From the NCBI GenBank assembly GCA_016191395.1, contig JACPOS010000017.1, positions 124,001-188,000 of the forward strand: a stretch of DNA of 64,000 nt, given 5' to 3'. The translations under genes were made by a program, and so were the position numbers. Below, piece by piece: positions 39,521-49,033 of the stretch. Within the stretch, counting starts at the first letter, position 1. Each line of letters begins with the position of its first letter. Source of the DNA: Chloroflexota bacterium. Its GTDB lineage: Bacteria; Chloroflexota; Limnocylindria; Limnocylindrales; CSP1-4. Under the pieces are notes generated by a model. That model worked only from the letters and a program-made list of their open reading frames with translations, made no database searches and was not told where the DNA came from.

Positions 39521-40509
39521 TGGCGGTCCCGAAGCGACCGTCCAAGGCGAGCGCCGCCGCGAAGGCTGGTGTCGCGAAGACGGGCGCCGTGGCACGCGCG
39601 GTGCGCGCCCGGGTCGAGCCGGCCGCCGCGCGGATCGACGTCCGCAAGACGTGGAAGCTGTATATCGGCGGCGCGTTCCCGCGCAGTGAGTCGGGGCGCT
39701 CGTACGTCGTGAGCGCCTCGGACGGGACGCCGTACGCCAACGCGGTCCGGGCCTCGCGCAAGGACCTCCGAGACGCCGTGCGTGCGGCGCGCGGCGCGTT
39801 CCATCCGTGGGCCGACCGCACGGCGATGAACCGCGGCCAGATCCTCTACAGAGTCGCCGAGCTCATGGAGGGCCGCCGGGACCAGTTCGAGGCGGAGGTG
39901 GCGCTCGCGGAAGGTCTCCGGGCGGACAGGGCGCGGGAGGTCGTCGCCAGGGCCATCGATCGCTGGGTCTGGTACGCGGGCTGGGCGGACAAGATCGCCC
40001 AGGTGCTGGGGTCGTCCAACCCGGTCGCATCGGACTACTTCAACTTCACGATCCCGGAGGCGACCGGCGTCGTCGGCATCGTCGCGCCGGAGTCGTCGTC
40101 GCTGCTCGGCCTGATTTCGCGCCTGGCGCCACCGCTGGTGGCCGGCAACAGCGTCGTGGTCCTCGCCTCCGAGACGCGGCCGCTTCCCGCGGTCAGCCTG
40201 ACCGAGGTGCTGGCCACCTCCGACGTGCCCGGCGGCGTCATCAACGTCCTGACCGGCCGAAAGCACGAGCTGGTGCCCGTCCTCGCGGCCCACGAGGATG
40301 TCGACGCGCTCGATGTGTGGGGCGTCCCCGACGACCTGCGCACCGCAGTGGAGCTCTCTGCCGCCGACAGCGTCAAGCGGGTTGCCCGCCGCCCCAAGGG
40401 CGTCGCGGACGCGAGGTTCGACTGGCTGGACGATCGCGCCAGCGAGCGCCCGGAGTGGATCGCCGCGTACCTGGAGATGAAGACGGTCTGGCACCCGATC
40501 GGGGTCTAA
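39520..40509 (+). CDS. truncated aldehyde dehydrogenase-like pseudoenzyme
   Basis: ALDH N-terminal fold (LYIGGAFPRSESGRSYVV...; WVWYAGWADKIAQVLGSSNPV) but PWN replaced by PES, KPAST by ASETR, and no catalytic-Cys domain; ends EMKTVWHPIGV. Confidence 0.85.
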   Translation: MAVPKRPSKASAAAKAGVAKTGAVARAVRARVEPAAARIDVRKTWKLYIGGAFPRSESGRSYVVSASDGTPYANAVRASRKDLRDAVRAARGAFHPWADRTAMNRGQILYRVAELMEGRRDQFEAEVALAEGLRADRAREVVARAIDRWVWYAGWADKIAQVLGSSNPVASDYFNFTIPEATGVVGIVAPESSSLLGLISRLAPPLVAGNSVVVLASETRPLPAVSLTEVLATSDVPGGVINVLTGRKHELVPVLAAHEDVDALDVWGVPDDLRTAVELSAADSVKRVARRPKGVADARFDWLDDRASERPEWIAAYLEMKTVWHPIGV

Positions 40510-40525
40510 GGATTTCCTACATTCG

Positions 40526-40551
40526 GATCGTTCAGTATTGACTGAACGATC
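40526..40551. promoter_or_regulatory. perfect operator palindrome upstream of GbsR/MarR-type regulator
   Basis: GATCGTTCAGT-ATTG-ACTGAACGATC: 11-bp arms, 4-bp spacer. Confidence 0.75.
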
Positions 40552-40573
40552 TGAACGGCATACCGTCGGGCAC

Positions 40574-41041
40574 ATGACCCCGGGCGAGAGCCGCTTCGTG
40601 GAGGAGATGGGCCAGTTCCTGGGCTCGCTGGGGATGACCCCGATGTCGGGCCGGATGTGGGGTTGGCTGCTCATCTGCGAGCCGGCGGAGCAGACCGCCG
40701 CGGAGATCGCCGAGGCGCTCCAAGCGAGCCGCGGCGCGATCAGCGGAACGGCCCGCCTCCTGGCGACCAGCGGACTCATCCGTCGCTCGACGCGCGGCGG
40801 CGACCGGCGCGAGTACTTCAGCGCCCCGCCCGAGGGCCTGGACTCGCTCCTCGGCAGCGCCGCCGGGATCTATCGGCAGATGCGAACGATCGCCGAACGC
40901 GGCCTCGAGGCGGTCTCCGATCGCTCGGTCGAGTCGCGCACCCGGCTCCAGGAGTTCCACGATGTCATGGCGTTCGTCGAGCGGGAGGTCCCGCGAGTGA
41001 TCGCCACGTACCTGAGCGAACGCTCGGAAGGAAGGCGATGA
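40574..41041 (+). CDS. GbsR/MarR-family transcriptional regulator
   Basis: FVEEMGQFLGSLGMTPMSGRMWGWLLICEPAEQTAAEIAEALQASRGAISGTARLLATSGLIRRSTRGGDRREYFS. Confidence 0.85.
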   Translation: MTPGESRFVEEMGQFLGSLGMTPMSGRMWGWLLICEPAEQTAAEIAEALQASRGAISGTARLLATSGLIRRSTRGGDRREYFSAPPEGLDSLLGSAAGIYRQMRTIAERGLEAVSDRSVESRTRLQEFHDVMAFVEREVPRVIATYLSERSEGRR

Positions 41042-41955
41042 CCGCGATCATCCAGGCAGAGAAGCTCACGAAGTCGTACGGCCCGTTCCGCGGCATCGTC
41101 GACGTGGACCTGGAGGTCAACCAGGGCGAGATCTTCGGGTTCCTCGGGCCGAACGGCGCCGGCAAGACCACGACGATCCGGATCCTCCTGGACCTCATCC
41201 GGCCCACGTCTGGGCGCGCACGGGTCTTCGGGATCGACGCCGCCGACGACCCGGTCCAGATCCACCGCCGCCTCGGCTACCTGCCGGGGGAGTGGAACCT
41301 GTACGACCGGCTCACCGGCATGGAGACCATCACCTACTTCGCGAACCTTCGCGGCGGCGTGGACCGGAAGTACGTGGAGGAGCTCGTCCAGCGCCTGGAC
41401 CTCGACCCGTCCCGCCGGTTCCGCGAGTATTCGAAGGGCAACAAGCAGAAGGTCGGGCTCATCTGCGCACTCCAGCATCGTCCGGAGCTGCTGATCCTCG
41501 ACGAGCCGACGTCCGGCCTTGACCCGCTCGTCCAGCAGACGTTCAACGAGCTGCTGTTCGAGGGCCGTGCCGCGGGACGCACTGTGTTCCTCTCCTCGCA
41601 CATCATCAGCGAGGTCGAACGGACCTGCGACCGTGTCGCGATCATCCGCGAGGGCCGCATCGTCCGGCTGGACACGGTCGAAGGAGTTCGGTCCCTGGCC
41701 GCCCACGAGGTGGAGCTGCGCTTCGCCGAGCCCGTGGCCGCGGCGCCGTTTGCGGCGATCGAGGGCGTGACGCACGTCACCGAGGAGGGCCGTACGCTGC
41801 GAATGCTCGTGACCGGGCCGATCGCGCCCGTCGTGCGCCTCGCCGGCCAGTACGACCTCGTGGACTTCGTCAGCCGCGAGCCCTCGCTCGAGGAGGTGTT
41901 CCTCGCCGAGTACGAGACCGTGCCGGCGACGCCGAGCACTCCTTCGGCTCGATGA
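41038..41955 (+). CDS. ABC transporter ATP-binding protein
   Basis: [62 protein letters not shown]. Confidence 0.94.
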   Translation: MTAIIQAEKLTKSYGPFRGIVDVDLEVNQGEIFGFLGPNGAGKTTTIRILLDLIRPTSGRARVFGIDAADDPVQIHRRLGYLPGEWNLYDRLTGMETITYFANLRGGVDRKYVEELVQRLDLDPSRRFREYSKGNKQKVGLICALQHRPELLILDEPTSGLDPLVQQTFNELLFEGRAAGRTVFLSSHIISEVERTCDRVAIIREGRIVRLDTVEGVRSLAAHEVELRFAEPVAAAPFAAIEGVTHVTEEGRTLRMLVTGPIAPVVRLAGQYDLVDFVSREPSLEEVFLAEYETVPATPSTPSAR

Positions 41956-43637
41956 GCAGCGCGCTCGCCACGACCGCGGTTCTCGACCGGGTGCCACCGT
42001 CCCTGCGCGCCCGCGTCCTCGGACTCGGGTCCGTCTTCGGGAAGGCGTTCCGCGACAGCCGCCGGACCGCCATCGGACTCGGCGTGGTCTTTGCCCTCGT
42101 CATGCTCGTGACCGCATCGCAGGTGGCGACCCAGTTCGCCACCATCGAGGAGCGCGTCCAGGTCGCCGTGCAGCTCCAGGCACTGCCGGCCATCTTCCAG
42201 GGCATGCTCGGCGAGCCGATCCACATCGAGCTGATGGGCGGCTTCCTGTCCTGGCGGGTCCTGAACTTCCTGCCCGTCATGCTCGGCATCTGGTCGATCG
42301 TCGCGCTGTCCGGCACGCTGGCAGGGGAGCTCGGCCGCGGCAGCATGGACATGCTCGCCAGCGCCCCGGTGAGCCGGGCACGCCTTGCCGTGCAGAAGCT
42401 GGCCGGCTACCTCGCCGCGCTCGGCGTGACCACGCTGATCCTGGTCCTCGGGCTGGTCGCCGCCTTCGCGGCGTTCTCGGTCCTGCCCGGCGACTCGGTG
42501 GGCCTCGGCGCGATCGCCGCCCATGCGGTCTGGATCTACCTCACGATCCTGGTCCCCGGCGCGGTGGCATTTGCCCTCGCGCCGATCACGGGGCGAAACG
42601 GGGCTCTTGGCGTCGGCGCGATCGTGCTGTTCGGCAGCTTCGTCATCAACGGCTTCGCGAGCAGCGTGTCGGTCTTCGAGACCCTGCGGCCGCTCTCGTA
42701 CTTCGGCCTGACCGCCGAGCATCGGCCGCTCGCGGACCGTTACGACTGGGGATCCGTCGGCGCGCTCGCCGTGATCACCGCCGCGCTGCTTGCCCTCGGC
42801 GTGCTCGCATTCGCACGCCGCGACCTGCTCCAGCCCTCGAGCGGGCGCCTGCGACTCCCGAGCATCGGTCTGTGGCTCCGCGAGCCCTTTACCCGCGCCT
42901 TCGGTGAGCGACTGCCGTCGGCGATCGTGTGGGGCCTCGGCCTCGGCCTGTTCGGCCTGGTCATCGCGACCTCGGCGGACCAGTTCGTCGCGAGCATGGG
43001 CGCGATCCCGCAGGTCACTCAGATGATCAAGCAGATCTTCCCGGGCCAGGACATCCTCTCGACGGGCGGCTTCCTGCAGCTCGCCTTCTTCTCCGAGGCG
43101 ATCATCGTCGTGGGCCTCGCGGCCGGCGGATTCGTCGGGGGCTGGGCCTCGGACGAGGCCGATCGACGCCTGGAGCTGATCCTCGGCGCGCCGGTGTCGC
43201 GTGCCCGCTGGGCGCTCCGTAGCGCGACCGCGGTGATGGGTGCGATCGCGGTCATGACGGCCGTCATGGCCGTCGGCGTGGTGATCGGGGCGGCGACCCA
43301 GGTCGGCAACGCGCTCAACCTCCTGCCCGGCATGGCGGTGCTCGGCCTGTACGGGATGGCGCTCGCCGGCATCGGCCTCGCCGTCGGCGGACTCATCCGG
43401 CCCAGCCTCGCGGCGCCGGTGACGATCATCCTTGGGTTGGCGTTCTACCTCATCGACCTGATCGGCTCGATCCTGGACCTCCCGGATTTCATCGTCGACC
43501 TCGCGCTCAACCGGCACCTCGGCCGGCCGATCCTCGGCAGCTACGACGATGTGGGCATCGTGGTGTCCGTGGCGCTCGCCGTCGGCGGCGTGATTCTGTG
43601 TGCCGTGGGCGTGCGCCGGCGCGACATCGGGCGCTAG
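41952..43637 (+). CDS. ABC transporter permease (multidrug/polyketide-export type)
   Basis: About 12 TM segments; ATGA overlap with upstream ATPase. Confidence 0.9.
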   Translation: MSSALATTAVLDRVPPSLRARVLGLGSVFGKAFRDSRRTAIGLGVVFALVMLVTASQVATQFATIEERVQVAVQLQALPAIFQGMLGEPIHIELMGGFLSWRVLNFLPVMLGIWSIVALSGTLAGELGRGSMDMLASAPVSRARLAVQKLAGYLAALGVTTLILVLGLVAAFAAFSVLPGDSVGLGAIAAHAVWIYLTILVPGAVAFALAPITGRNGALGVGAIVLFGSFVINGFASSVSVFETLRPLSYFGLTAEHRPLADRYDWGSVGALAVITAALLALGVLAFARRDLLQPSSGRLRLPSIGLWLREPFTRAFGERLPSAIVWGLGLGLFGLVIATSADQFVASMGAIPQVTQMIKQIFPGQDILSTGGFLQLAFFSEAIIVVGLAAGGFVGGWASDEADRRLELILGAPVSRARWALRSATAVMGAIAVMTAVMAVGVVIGAATQVGNALNLLPGMAVLGLYGMALAGIGLAVGGLIRPSLAAPVTIILGLAFYLIDLIGSILDLPDFIVDLALNRHLGRPILGSYDDVGIVVSVALAVGGVILCAVGVRRRDIGR

Positions 43638-43677
43638 CGGAGCGCGCCGCACGGGCTTCGCGCCGCACACTTAGCGC

Positions 43678-44631
43678 ATGCCAACGCTCGCCATCGCACT
43701 CGTCCTCATCGCCGCCGTGCTGCATGCCGGCTGGAACGTCCTGCTCAAGACGTCCGGGGACACGCTCTGGACGGCCGTCCGGCTCCAGGCGATCGGCACG
43801 GCGATCCTCCTGCCGGTCGGGATCTGGGCCTGGTTCGCGAACGGGATGCCCGGCGTACCTGCGGAAGCCATCGGCCTCGCGCTGCTGTCCGGCGTGCTCG
43901 AGGCCGTCTACTTCGTGTGCCTCTCGTCCGCCTACCAGCGTGGTGCGCTGTCGCTCGTGTATCCGCTGGCGCGCGGCAGCGCCCCGCTGCTGGCGGTGCT
44001 CGTGGGGATCCTGCTGCTCGGGGAGCACCTGGTGCCGCTGGCGATCGCGGGGGTTGCGAGCCTGCTCGCCGGGATCCTGCTCGTGTCCAGGCCGTGGCGG
44101 GCGCTCCAGGCGGCTGGCGCGGAGCACCGGGGCGCGATCGGGTTCGCGCTGGCGACCGGGGCATCGATCGCCGCGTACTCCGCGGTTGACCGGCTGGGTG
44201 TGCGGCTGACCGAGCCGTGGATCTATGGCTCCATGCTCGCGGTGATTGCGACGACGCTCCTTGCCATCGCCGTGATCGGCGGACGACGGCTGGGCGTGCT
44301 GGCGCCCGCTCCCGTGCCGGTTCCGGTGCTCGGCGAGCTGCCCGACGATCCGCCGCGGGCCGTCGTGCCGCGCCGCAGCCGTTCGGTGGTCCTTGCGCGC
44401 GACGCCGTTGCCGGCGTGCTCTCGCTGGGGGCGTACCTGCTGGTGCTGAGCGCCTACGCGATCGCACCGCTCGCCACCGTTGCCCCGCTGCGTGAATCGG
44501 GGATCGTGCTGGCGGCGGCGTGGGGGTCGCTGAAGCTCGGCGAGGCGGCTGGCGGGCGCGAGGCGACGACGCGCATCCTCGCCGCGGGCCTCGTGGTGAT
44601 CGGTGCGATCACGCTGGCCGTAGCGCGCTGA
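43678..44631 (+). CDS. EamA/DMT-family transporter
   Basis: ALVLIAAVLHAGWNVLLKTSGDTLWTAVRLQAIG...SSAYQRGALSLVYPLARGSAPLLAVL. Confidence 0.88.
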   Translation: MPTLAIALVLIAAVLHAGWNVLLKTSGDTLWTAVRLQAIGTAILLPVGIWAWFANGMPGVPAEAIGLALLSGVLEAVYFVCLSSAYQRGALSLVYPLARGSAPLLAVLVGILLLGEHLVPLAIAGVASLLAGILLVSRPWRALQAAGAEHRGAIGFALATGASIAAYSAVDRLGVRLTEPWIYGSMLAVIATTLLAIAVIGGRRLGVLAPAPVPVPVLGELPDDPPRAVVPRRSRSVVLARDAVAGVLSLGAYLLVLSAYAIAPLATVAPLRESGIVLAAAWGSLKLGEAAGGREATTRILAAGLVVIGAITLAVAR

Positions 44632-44906
44632 GCCTGGATCCCGGGCTGCAAAGAGACGCCTTTCCGTTTCATTCGAACGTGACCGGCCAGATCCGCGGTG
44701 CTCCCGCCGTCTCAGGGTCGGCCAACCGCCGCTCACCTCCCGAATCAGCCGCAGCTCCCGCTCCAGGGCGCCGAACGAGACCCGTCCGCCCAAAGCGCTC
44801 GGCATGTGGCGAGTTGTGACCGATTGAATCCGACCGAGTGGTTCGTTTCAAACGGAATGCTGCGGCGCGGGAACGCGAGGCTCTCGATCGGCACCGCGAG
44901 ACCGTC

Positions 44907-45839
44907 CTACGCGGTGGGCTTGGGCTCCGGGGCGCGGCGGCCGTAGAGCTGCCGCTGGAGGAAGCGCCCGTTCACGAGGGCGATGCCGCCCAGGACGAGC
45001 GCGGTGCCGGCGAGCACGACCGGGTCGATCTTCTCCTGGAACATGAGCGCGCCCGAGACGATGCCGATCACCGGCAGGAAGTAGGCGAGGATGGACGTCC
45101 TCGTCGCGCCGATGCGCGAGAGCAGCCGGAAGTTCAGCAGATAGGCCGCCCCGGACCCGAACACGCCCAGCCACGCCACGGCCAGCAGCGCGTCGCCGTT
45201 CCAGGCGACCGCGAATGGATGCTCGTTGATCAGCGCGAGCGCCGACACCATGACGAACGCGAACCCGACCTGGAAGACCGCGGGGATCATCGGGCGCAGG
45301 CCGCGCATGTTCCGCCGCGAGTAGACCGCGCCGATGCCGTACGAGATCGTGGAGCCGACGAGCGCGAGCTCGCCGGAGATCTCGCTGCCCGTGCTCGTGG
45401 CGAGCCCCGGACTGACGATGATGATCACGCCGGCGTAGCCCACGAGCAGGCCAAGGAGCCGCCCCAGGGTGATCGGCTCGTCGTGGAGGACGAGCGCCGC
45501 GACCACGATCACGACCAGCGGCGTGGCCCCGTTGATGATCGCCGCGATGGCGGAGTCGACGGAGCGCTCCGCGGTCGTGATGAGCGTGAACGGGATGACG
45601 ATGTTCACGACCGCCATCACGAGCAGGTGCATGTAGATGCGCGGGTTCCTGGGCAATGGCTCGCGCGCGACGGCGACCACGGTCGCCAGGAACACGAACC
45701 CGATGAACAGCCGCGTCGCGATCAGCGTGAACGTCGGCAGGGTCTGGACGCCGAGCTTGATGAAGGCGTAGCTCGTGCCCCACATCAGGGCAAGGACGAG
45801 GAGCGTGAGCCAGTCTCGCTGCGTCGGCCGGGCGATCAT
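44907..45839 (-). CDS. EamA/DMT-family transporter
   Basis: [36 protein letters not shown]...[26 protein letters not shown]. Confidence 0.92.
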   Translation of the reverse strand: MIARPTQRDWLTLLVLALMWGTSYAFIKLGVQTLPTFTLIATRLFIGFVFLATVVAVAREPLPRNPRIYMHLLVMAVVNIVIPFTLITTAERSVDSAIAAIINGATPLVVIVVAALVLHDEPITLGRLLGLLVGYAGVIIIVSPGLATSTGSEISGELALVGSTISYGIGAVYSRRNMRGLRPMIPAVFQVGFAFVMVSALALINEHPFAVAWNGDALLAVAWLGVFGSGAAYLLNFRLLSRIGATRTSILAYFLPVIGIVSGALMFQEKIDPVVLAGTALVLGGIALVNGRFLQRQLYGRRAPEPKPTA

Positions 45840-45949
45840 CGCGGCAGTGTACCGTGACCTTGGCCTAGCGCATTGGGCCAAGAGCGCGAGCTGCTGCCCG
45901 CGCGATGGGAGCGTTTCAGCGCGCCGCCCGGGGCACGCTTGCCGGTTCG

Positions 45950-46378
45950 GGTCGCGCGTGGGCCGCGGCGCCGCCACCCTCGCGACCATCGCGGCGATCT
46001 CGGCGCGGCGCGAGCCACCGAGCTTGGAGAGGATAGTGCTCGATGTGAGCGTTCACGGTCTTCGGCGCCACGAACAGCTCCTCGCCGATCTCTCCGTTTG
46101 TCAGCCCTTCCGCAACCATGCGCGCGACCTCGAACTCGCGCACGGTCAACGGAGCCCAGGGCTCCTGCTCGCCGGCCCGGCTCCGTGCCGCTCGCTGGAG
46201 CTCCTCGGTCCGCCGCAGCAATGGCAGGCTCTCGAGCCGCCTGGCGGTGGGGAGCACCTCGTCGAGGACGGGAAGCGCCTCCGCGTGCCGGTGCGCGCGA
46301 ATCAATGCACTCGCCAAGTCCATGCGCGCCAGGCTGGACTCCCAGATCCTGCCGCGGGTGACCATCATCTTCCGCTGA
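45950..46378 (-). pseudogene. LuxR-type regulator C-terminal remnant, frameshifted
   Basis: [39 protein letters not shown] then a frame change; [20 protein letters not shown] continues in another frame. One extra base near 46035; N-terminal sensor domain missing. Confidence 0.7.
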
Positions 46379-46397
46379 CCTCGGCAGCGCCACGACC

Positions 46398-46431
46398 GAA
46401 GCCCGCCGGCGGCCGCGCCCCGGCGGGCTTC
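46398..46431. terminator. stem-loop between LuxR remnant and adenosine deaminase gene
   Basis: GAAGCCCGCCGG...CCGGCGGGCTTC, 12-bp perfect stem. Confidence 0.5.
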
Positions 46432-46467
46432 TCCCTGCCTGCCCGCGGGACTACCATCCCGCCACCG

Positions 46468-47568
46468 ATGCTCACGCTCGACACGATCCGGCAGGCGCCC
46501 AAGGCACTCCTGCACGACCATCTGGACGGCGGCCTGCGCCCGGCGACCGTCGTCGATCTAGCCCGCGAATTCGGCTACCGAGGCCTCCCCACGACCGACG
46601 TGGACGACCTCGCGACGTGGTTCCGGCGCGGCGCCGACCGCAAGTCGTTGGAGCTGTACCTGGAGACCTTCGCCCACACCGTTGGCGTGCTCCAGGACCG
46701 TGACGCGATCATCCGGGTCGCCGCCGAGTGCGCCGAGGACCTCGCAGCAGACGGCGTCGCGTACGCCGAGGTGCGCTACGCCCCCGAGCTGTCCACGGAG
46801 AAGGGCATGACGCTCGACGAGGTCGTCGAGGCGAACCTGGAGGGGTTCCGGATCGGGAGCGTGAAGGCCGCCGAGGCCGGGCACCCGATCGTCATGAAGG
46901 TCCTGGTGACCGCGATGCGCCAGGCCGCGCGATCGGTGGAGGTGGCGGAATGCGCCATCCGCTGGCGCGACGCCGGCGTCGTCGGGTTCGACATCGCCGG
47001 CCCGGAAGCCGGCTACCGACCCACCCGCCACCTGGAGGCGTTCGACAGGATCCGCCACGAGAACTTCCACATCACGATCCACGCCGGCGAGGGCTTCGGG
47101 CTGCCATCCATCTGGGAGGCGCTCCAGTTCTGCGGCGCGGAGCGACTGGGCCACGGCGTGCGGATCGTGGACGACATCAAGGTCCTGGACGACGGCTCGG
47201 TGGAGCTGGGCCGCCTTGCGGCGTTCGTCCGCGACCGACGCGTCCCGCTGGAGATGTGCCCGACCTCGAACATCCACTCCGGCGCCGCAACGTCCGTCGA
47301 GGAGCACCCGATCGACCTGCTGCGCAGGCTCCGGTTCCGCGTGACGGTCAACACCGACAACCGGCTGATGTCCAATGTCTCGGTCTCGAGCGAGTTCAAG
47401 GCGCTGGACGAGGCGTTCGGGATCGGGCTTGGCGAGATGGAATGGCTGACGATCAACGCCATGAAGTCCGCGTTCGCCCCGTTCGACGAGCGCCTCCGGA
47501 TCATCAACGAGGTCGTGAAGCCGGGCTACGCCCACCTCCGACAGGCGGCGGTCACCGTCCGGCCCTGA
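46468..47568 (+). CDS. add: adenosine deaminase
   Basis: [67 protein letters not shown]. Confidence 0.95.
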   Translation: MLTLDTIRQAPKALLHDHLDGGLRPATVVDLAREFGYRGLPTTDVDDLATWFRRGADRKSLELYLETFAHTVGVLQDRDAIIRVAAECAEDLAADGVAYAEVRYAPELSTEKGMTLDEVVEANLEGFRIGSVKAAEAGHPIVMKVLVTAMRQAARSVEVAECAIRWRDAGVVGFDIAGPEAGYRPTRHLEAFDRIRHENFHITIHAGEGFGLPSIWEALQFCGAERLGHGVRIVDDIKVLDDGSVELGRLAAFVRDRRVPLEMCPTSNIHSGAATSVEEHPIDLLRRLRFRVTVNTDNRLMSNVSVSSEFKALDEAFGIGLGEMEWLTINAMKSAFAPFDERLRIINEVVKPGYAHLRQAAVTVRP

Positions 47569-47589
47569 GTGCAGCGCCCCGGCGGGGCC

Positions 47590-48420
47590 TCAGCCGCTCG
47601 CGGCGGCCCGGGGCCGCGAGATCATCGGCCGGTCGAGCATGAAGAGGATCAGGACGGGTACGAGGTAGACGAGGTAGCCGATGAGCTCGAGCACCGTCGG
47701 CGCGGACCGGTAGCCGAAGAGCCCTTGCAGCACGCTGCCGAGCGGGCTCGTGTCCGAGAGGACAGCGTCCAGGTTGAACGCCTCGCCCGCGTTCGAGATC
47801 AGGCCGGACTCCCCGAGCTCGTTGATCGCGAAGGCGACGAGCCCTGCCGCAACGAAGATGAGGATCGCGCCCGTGACCGTGAAGAACCGGCGCAGGTTCA
47901 CCCGCGCGCCGGCGACGAAGATCGCCCAGCCTACGCCGATCGCCGCGGCGAGGCCCAGCACGCCGCCCAGCACGGTATCGATGCCGCTGCCGTTGAAGGA
48001 CAGGATCGGGACGAGGAAGAGCACCGTCTCCACGCCCTCGCGGATCACCGAGACGAACGCCAGGGTGACGAGCGCGAGCGTGCCCCCGTCGGAGATCGCG
48101 AGATCCACGCCGCGTTCCAGCTCGCCCTTCAGGGCCCGGCCCTGCCGGCGCATCCAGAACAGCATCCACGTCAGGACGACGACCGCGACGACCGCGGCGA
48201 TCGCCTCGGCGGTGGCCTGGATGATCTCGGGAAGCTCGGAGATCGTGAGCGACACGACGATGCCGATCGCCACCGACAGCGCGACGGCGGCGCCCACGCC
48301 GAGGGCGACCTTGCCGAGCGCGTCGCGTCGGCCGATCTTGACGAGGTACGCGGCGACGATGCCGACGATGAGGGCCGCCTCGAGGCCCTCGCGGAGCATC
48401 AGGATGAACGTGGCGAGCAT
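47590..48420 (-). CDS. FTR1-family iron permease (EfeU-like)
   Basis: MLATFILMLREGLEAALIVGIVAAYLVKIGR; VSVIREGVETVLFL. Confidence 0.92.
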   Translation of the reverse strand: MLATFILMLREGLEAALIVGIVAAYLVKIGRRDALGKVALGVGAAVALSVAIGIVVSLTISELPEIIQATAEAIAAVVAVVVLTWMLFWMRRQGRALKGELERGVDLAISDGGTLALVTLAFVSVIREGVETVLFLVPILSFNGSGIDTVLGGVLGLAAAIGVGWAIFVAGARVNLRRFFTVTGAILIFVAAGLVAFAINELGESGLISNAGEAFNLDAVLSDTSPLGSVLQGLFGYRSAPTVLELIGYLVYLVPVLILFMLDRPMISRPRAAASG

Positions 48421-48440
48421 GTCGGGGACGCTTCCTCAGT

Positions 48441-48479
48441 GGTCAAGGTGTCTTGCGCGACAGGGTCAAGGTGCCTTGA
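48441..48479. promoter_or_regulatory. tandem operator-like repeats upstream of FTR1 gene
   Basis: GGTCAAGGTGTCTTG (48441-48455) and GGTCAAGGTGCCTTG (48464-48478); second contains TCAAGG-TG-CCTTGA. Confidence 0.6.
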
Positions 48480-48541
48480 GTTCCGAAGGTTAGCATGACC
48501 GTTCGGCGTTCGCCAACGCGGCCGGTCCGAGCCCTCCGGAC

Positions 48542-49033
48542 CTATGCGATGACGTCCGGCCTGCGGTACGGGCCGGTGACGACCACTTCGCCCTCGGACT
48601 CGAACGGCTCGGGTCCGGTGTTGCGGACCACGTACCGATGGTGCACCTCGGTGGCGCCGGCAGAGAGCATCGCGTTCACGGGGCAGTACTTCGTTGCCGA
48701 GAGCTCGATGGCGCGGCGGATGGCGGCCTCCTCGACGACCGGCCCCTCCACCTCGTGCGTCACGATCGCGAGCGTCAGCACCTGCGGGTATTCGTCGCGC
48801 TGCGTCGCTTCGACGTGGATGCGATAGGCGCTGATCACCTGGCGCTTCTTGACCGCGATGGCTACCACGTCCATGGCCGAGCAGGCGCCGAGGCTCACGG
48901 CCACCGTCTCCATTGGGCTGAGCTCGCCGGCCGTCGGGGTCTCGCCGTACACGATCGTGCGCTTCGAGCCGGTCGTCGCGACGAAGCGCATCCCGCCCTC
49001 GTGCTCGATCGTCGCCGAGCGGATCCGGCTCAT
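48542..49033 (-). CDS. OsmC-family protein
   Basis: GELSPMETVAVSLGACSAMDVVAIAVKKRQ...ATKYCPVNAMLSAG. Confidence 0.9.
   Translation of the reverse strand: MSRIRSATIEHEGGMRFVATTGSKRTIVYGETPTAGELSPMETVAVSLGACSAMDVVAIAVKKRQVISAYRIHVEATQRDEYPQVLTLAIVTHEVEGPVVEEAAIRRAIELSATKYCPVNAMLSAGATEVHHRYVVRNTGPEPFESEGEVVVTGPYRRPDVIA

Noticed and set aside
47576-47588. GCCCC-GGC-GGGGC between adenosine deaminase and FTR1 genes
   Set aside because: Five-bp stem in a convergent gap; ordinary weak terminator at most.
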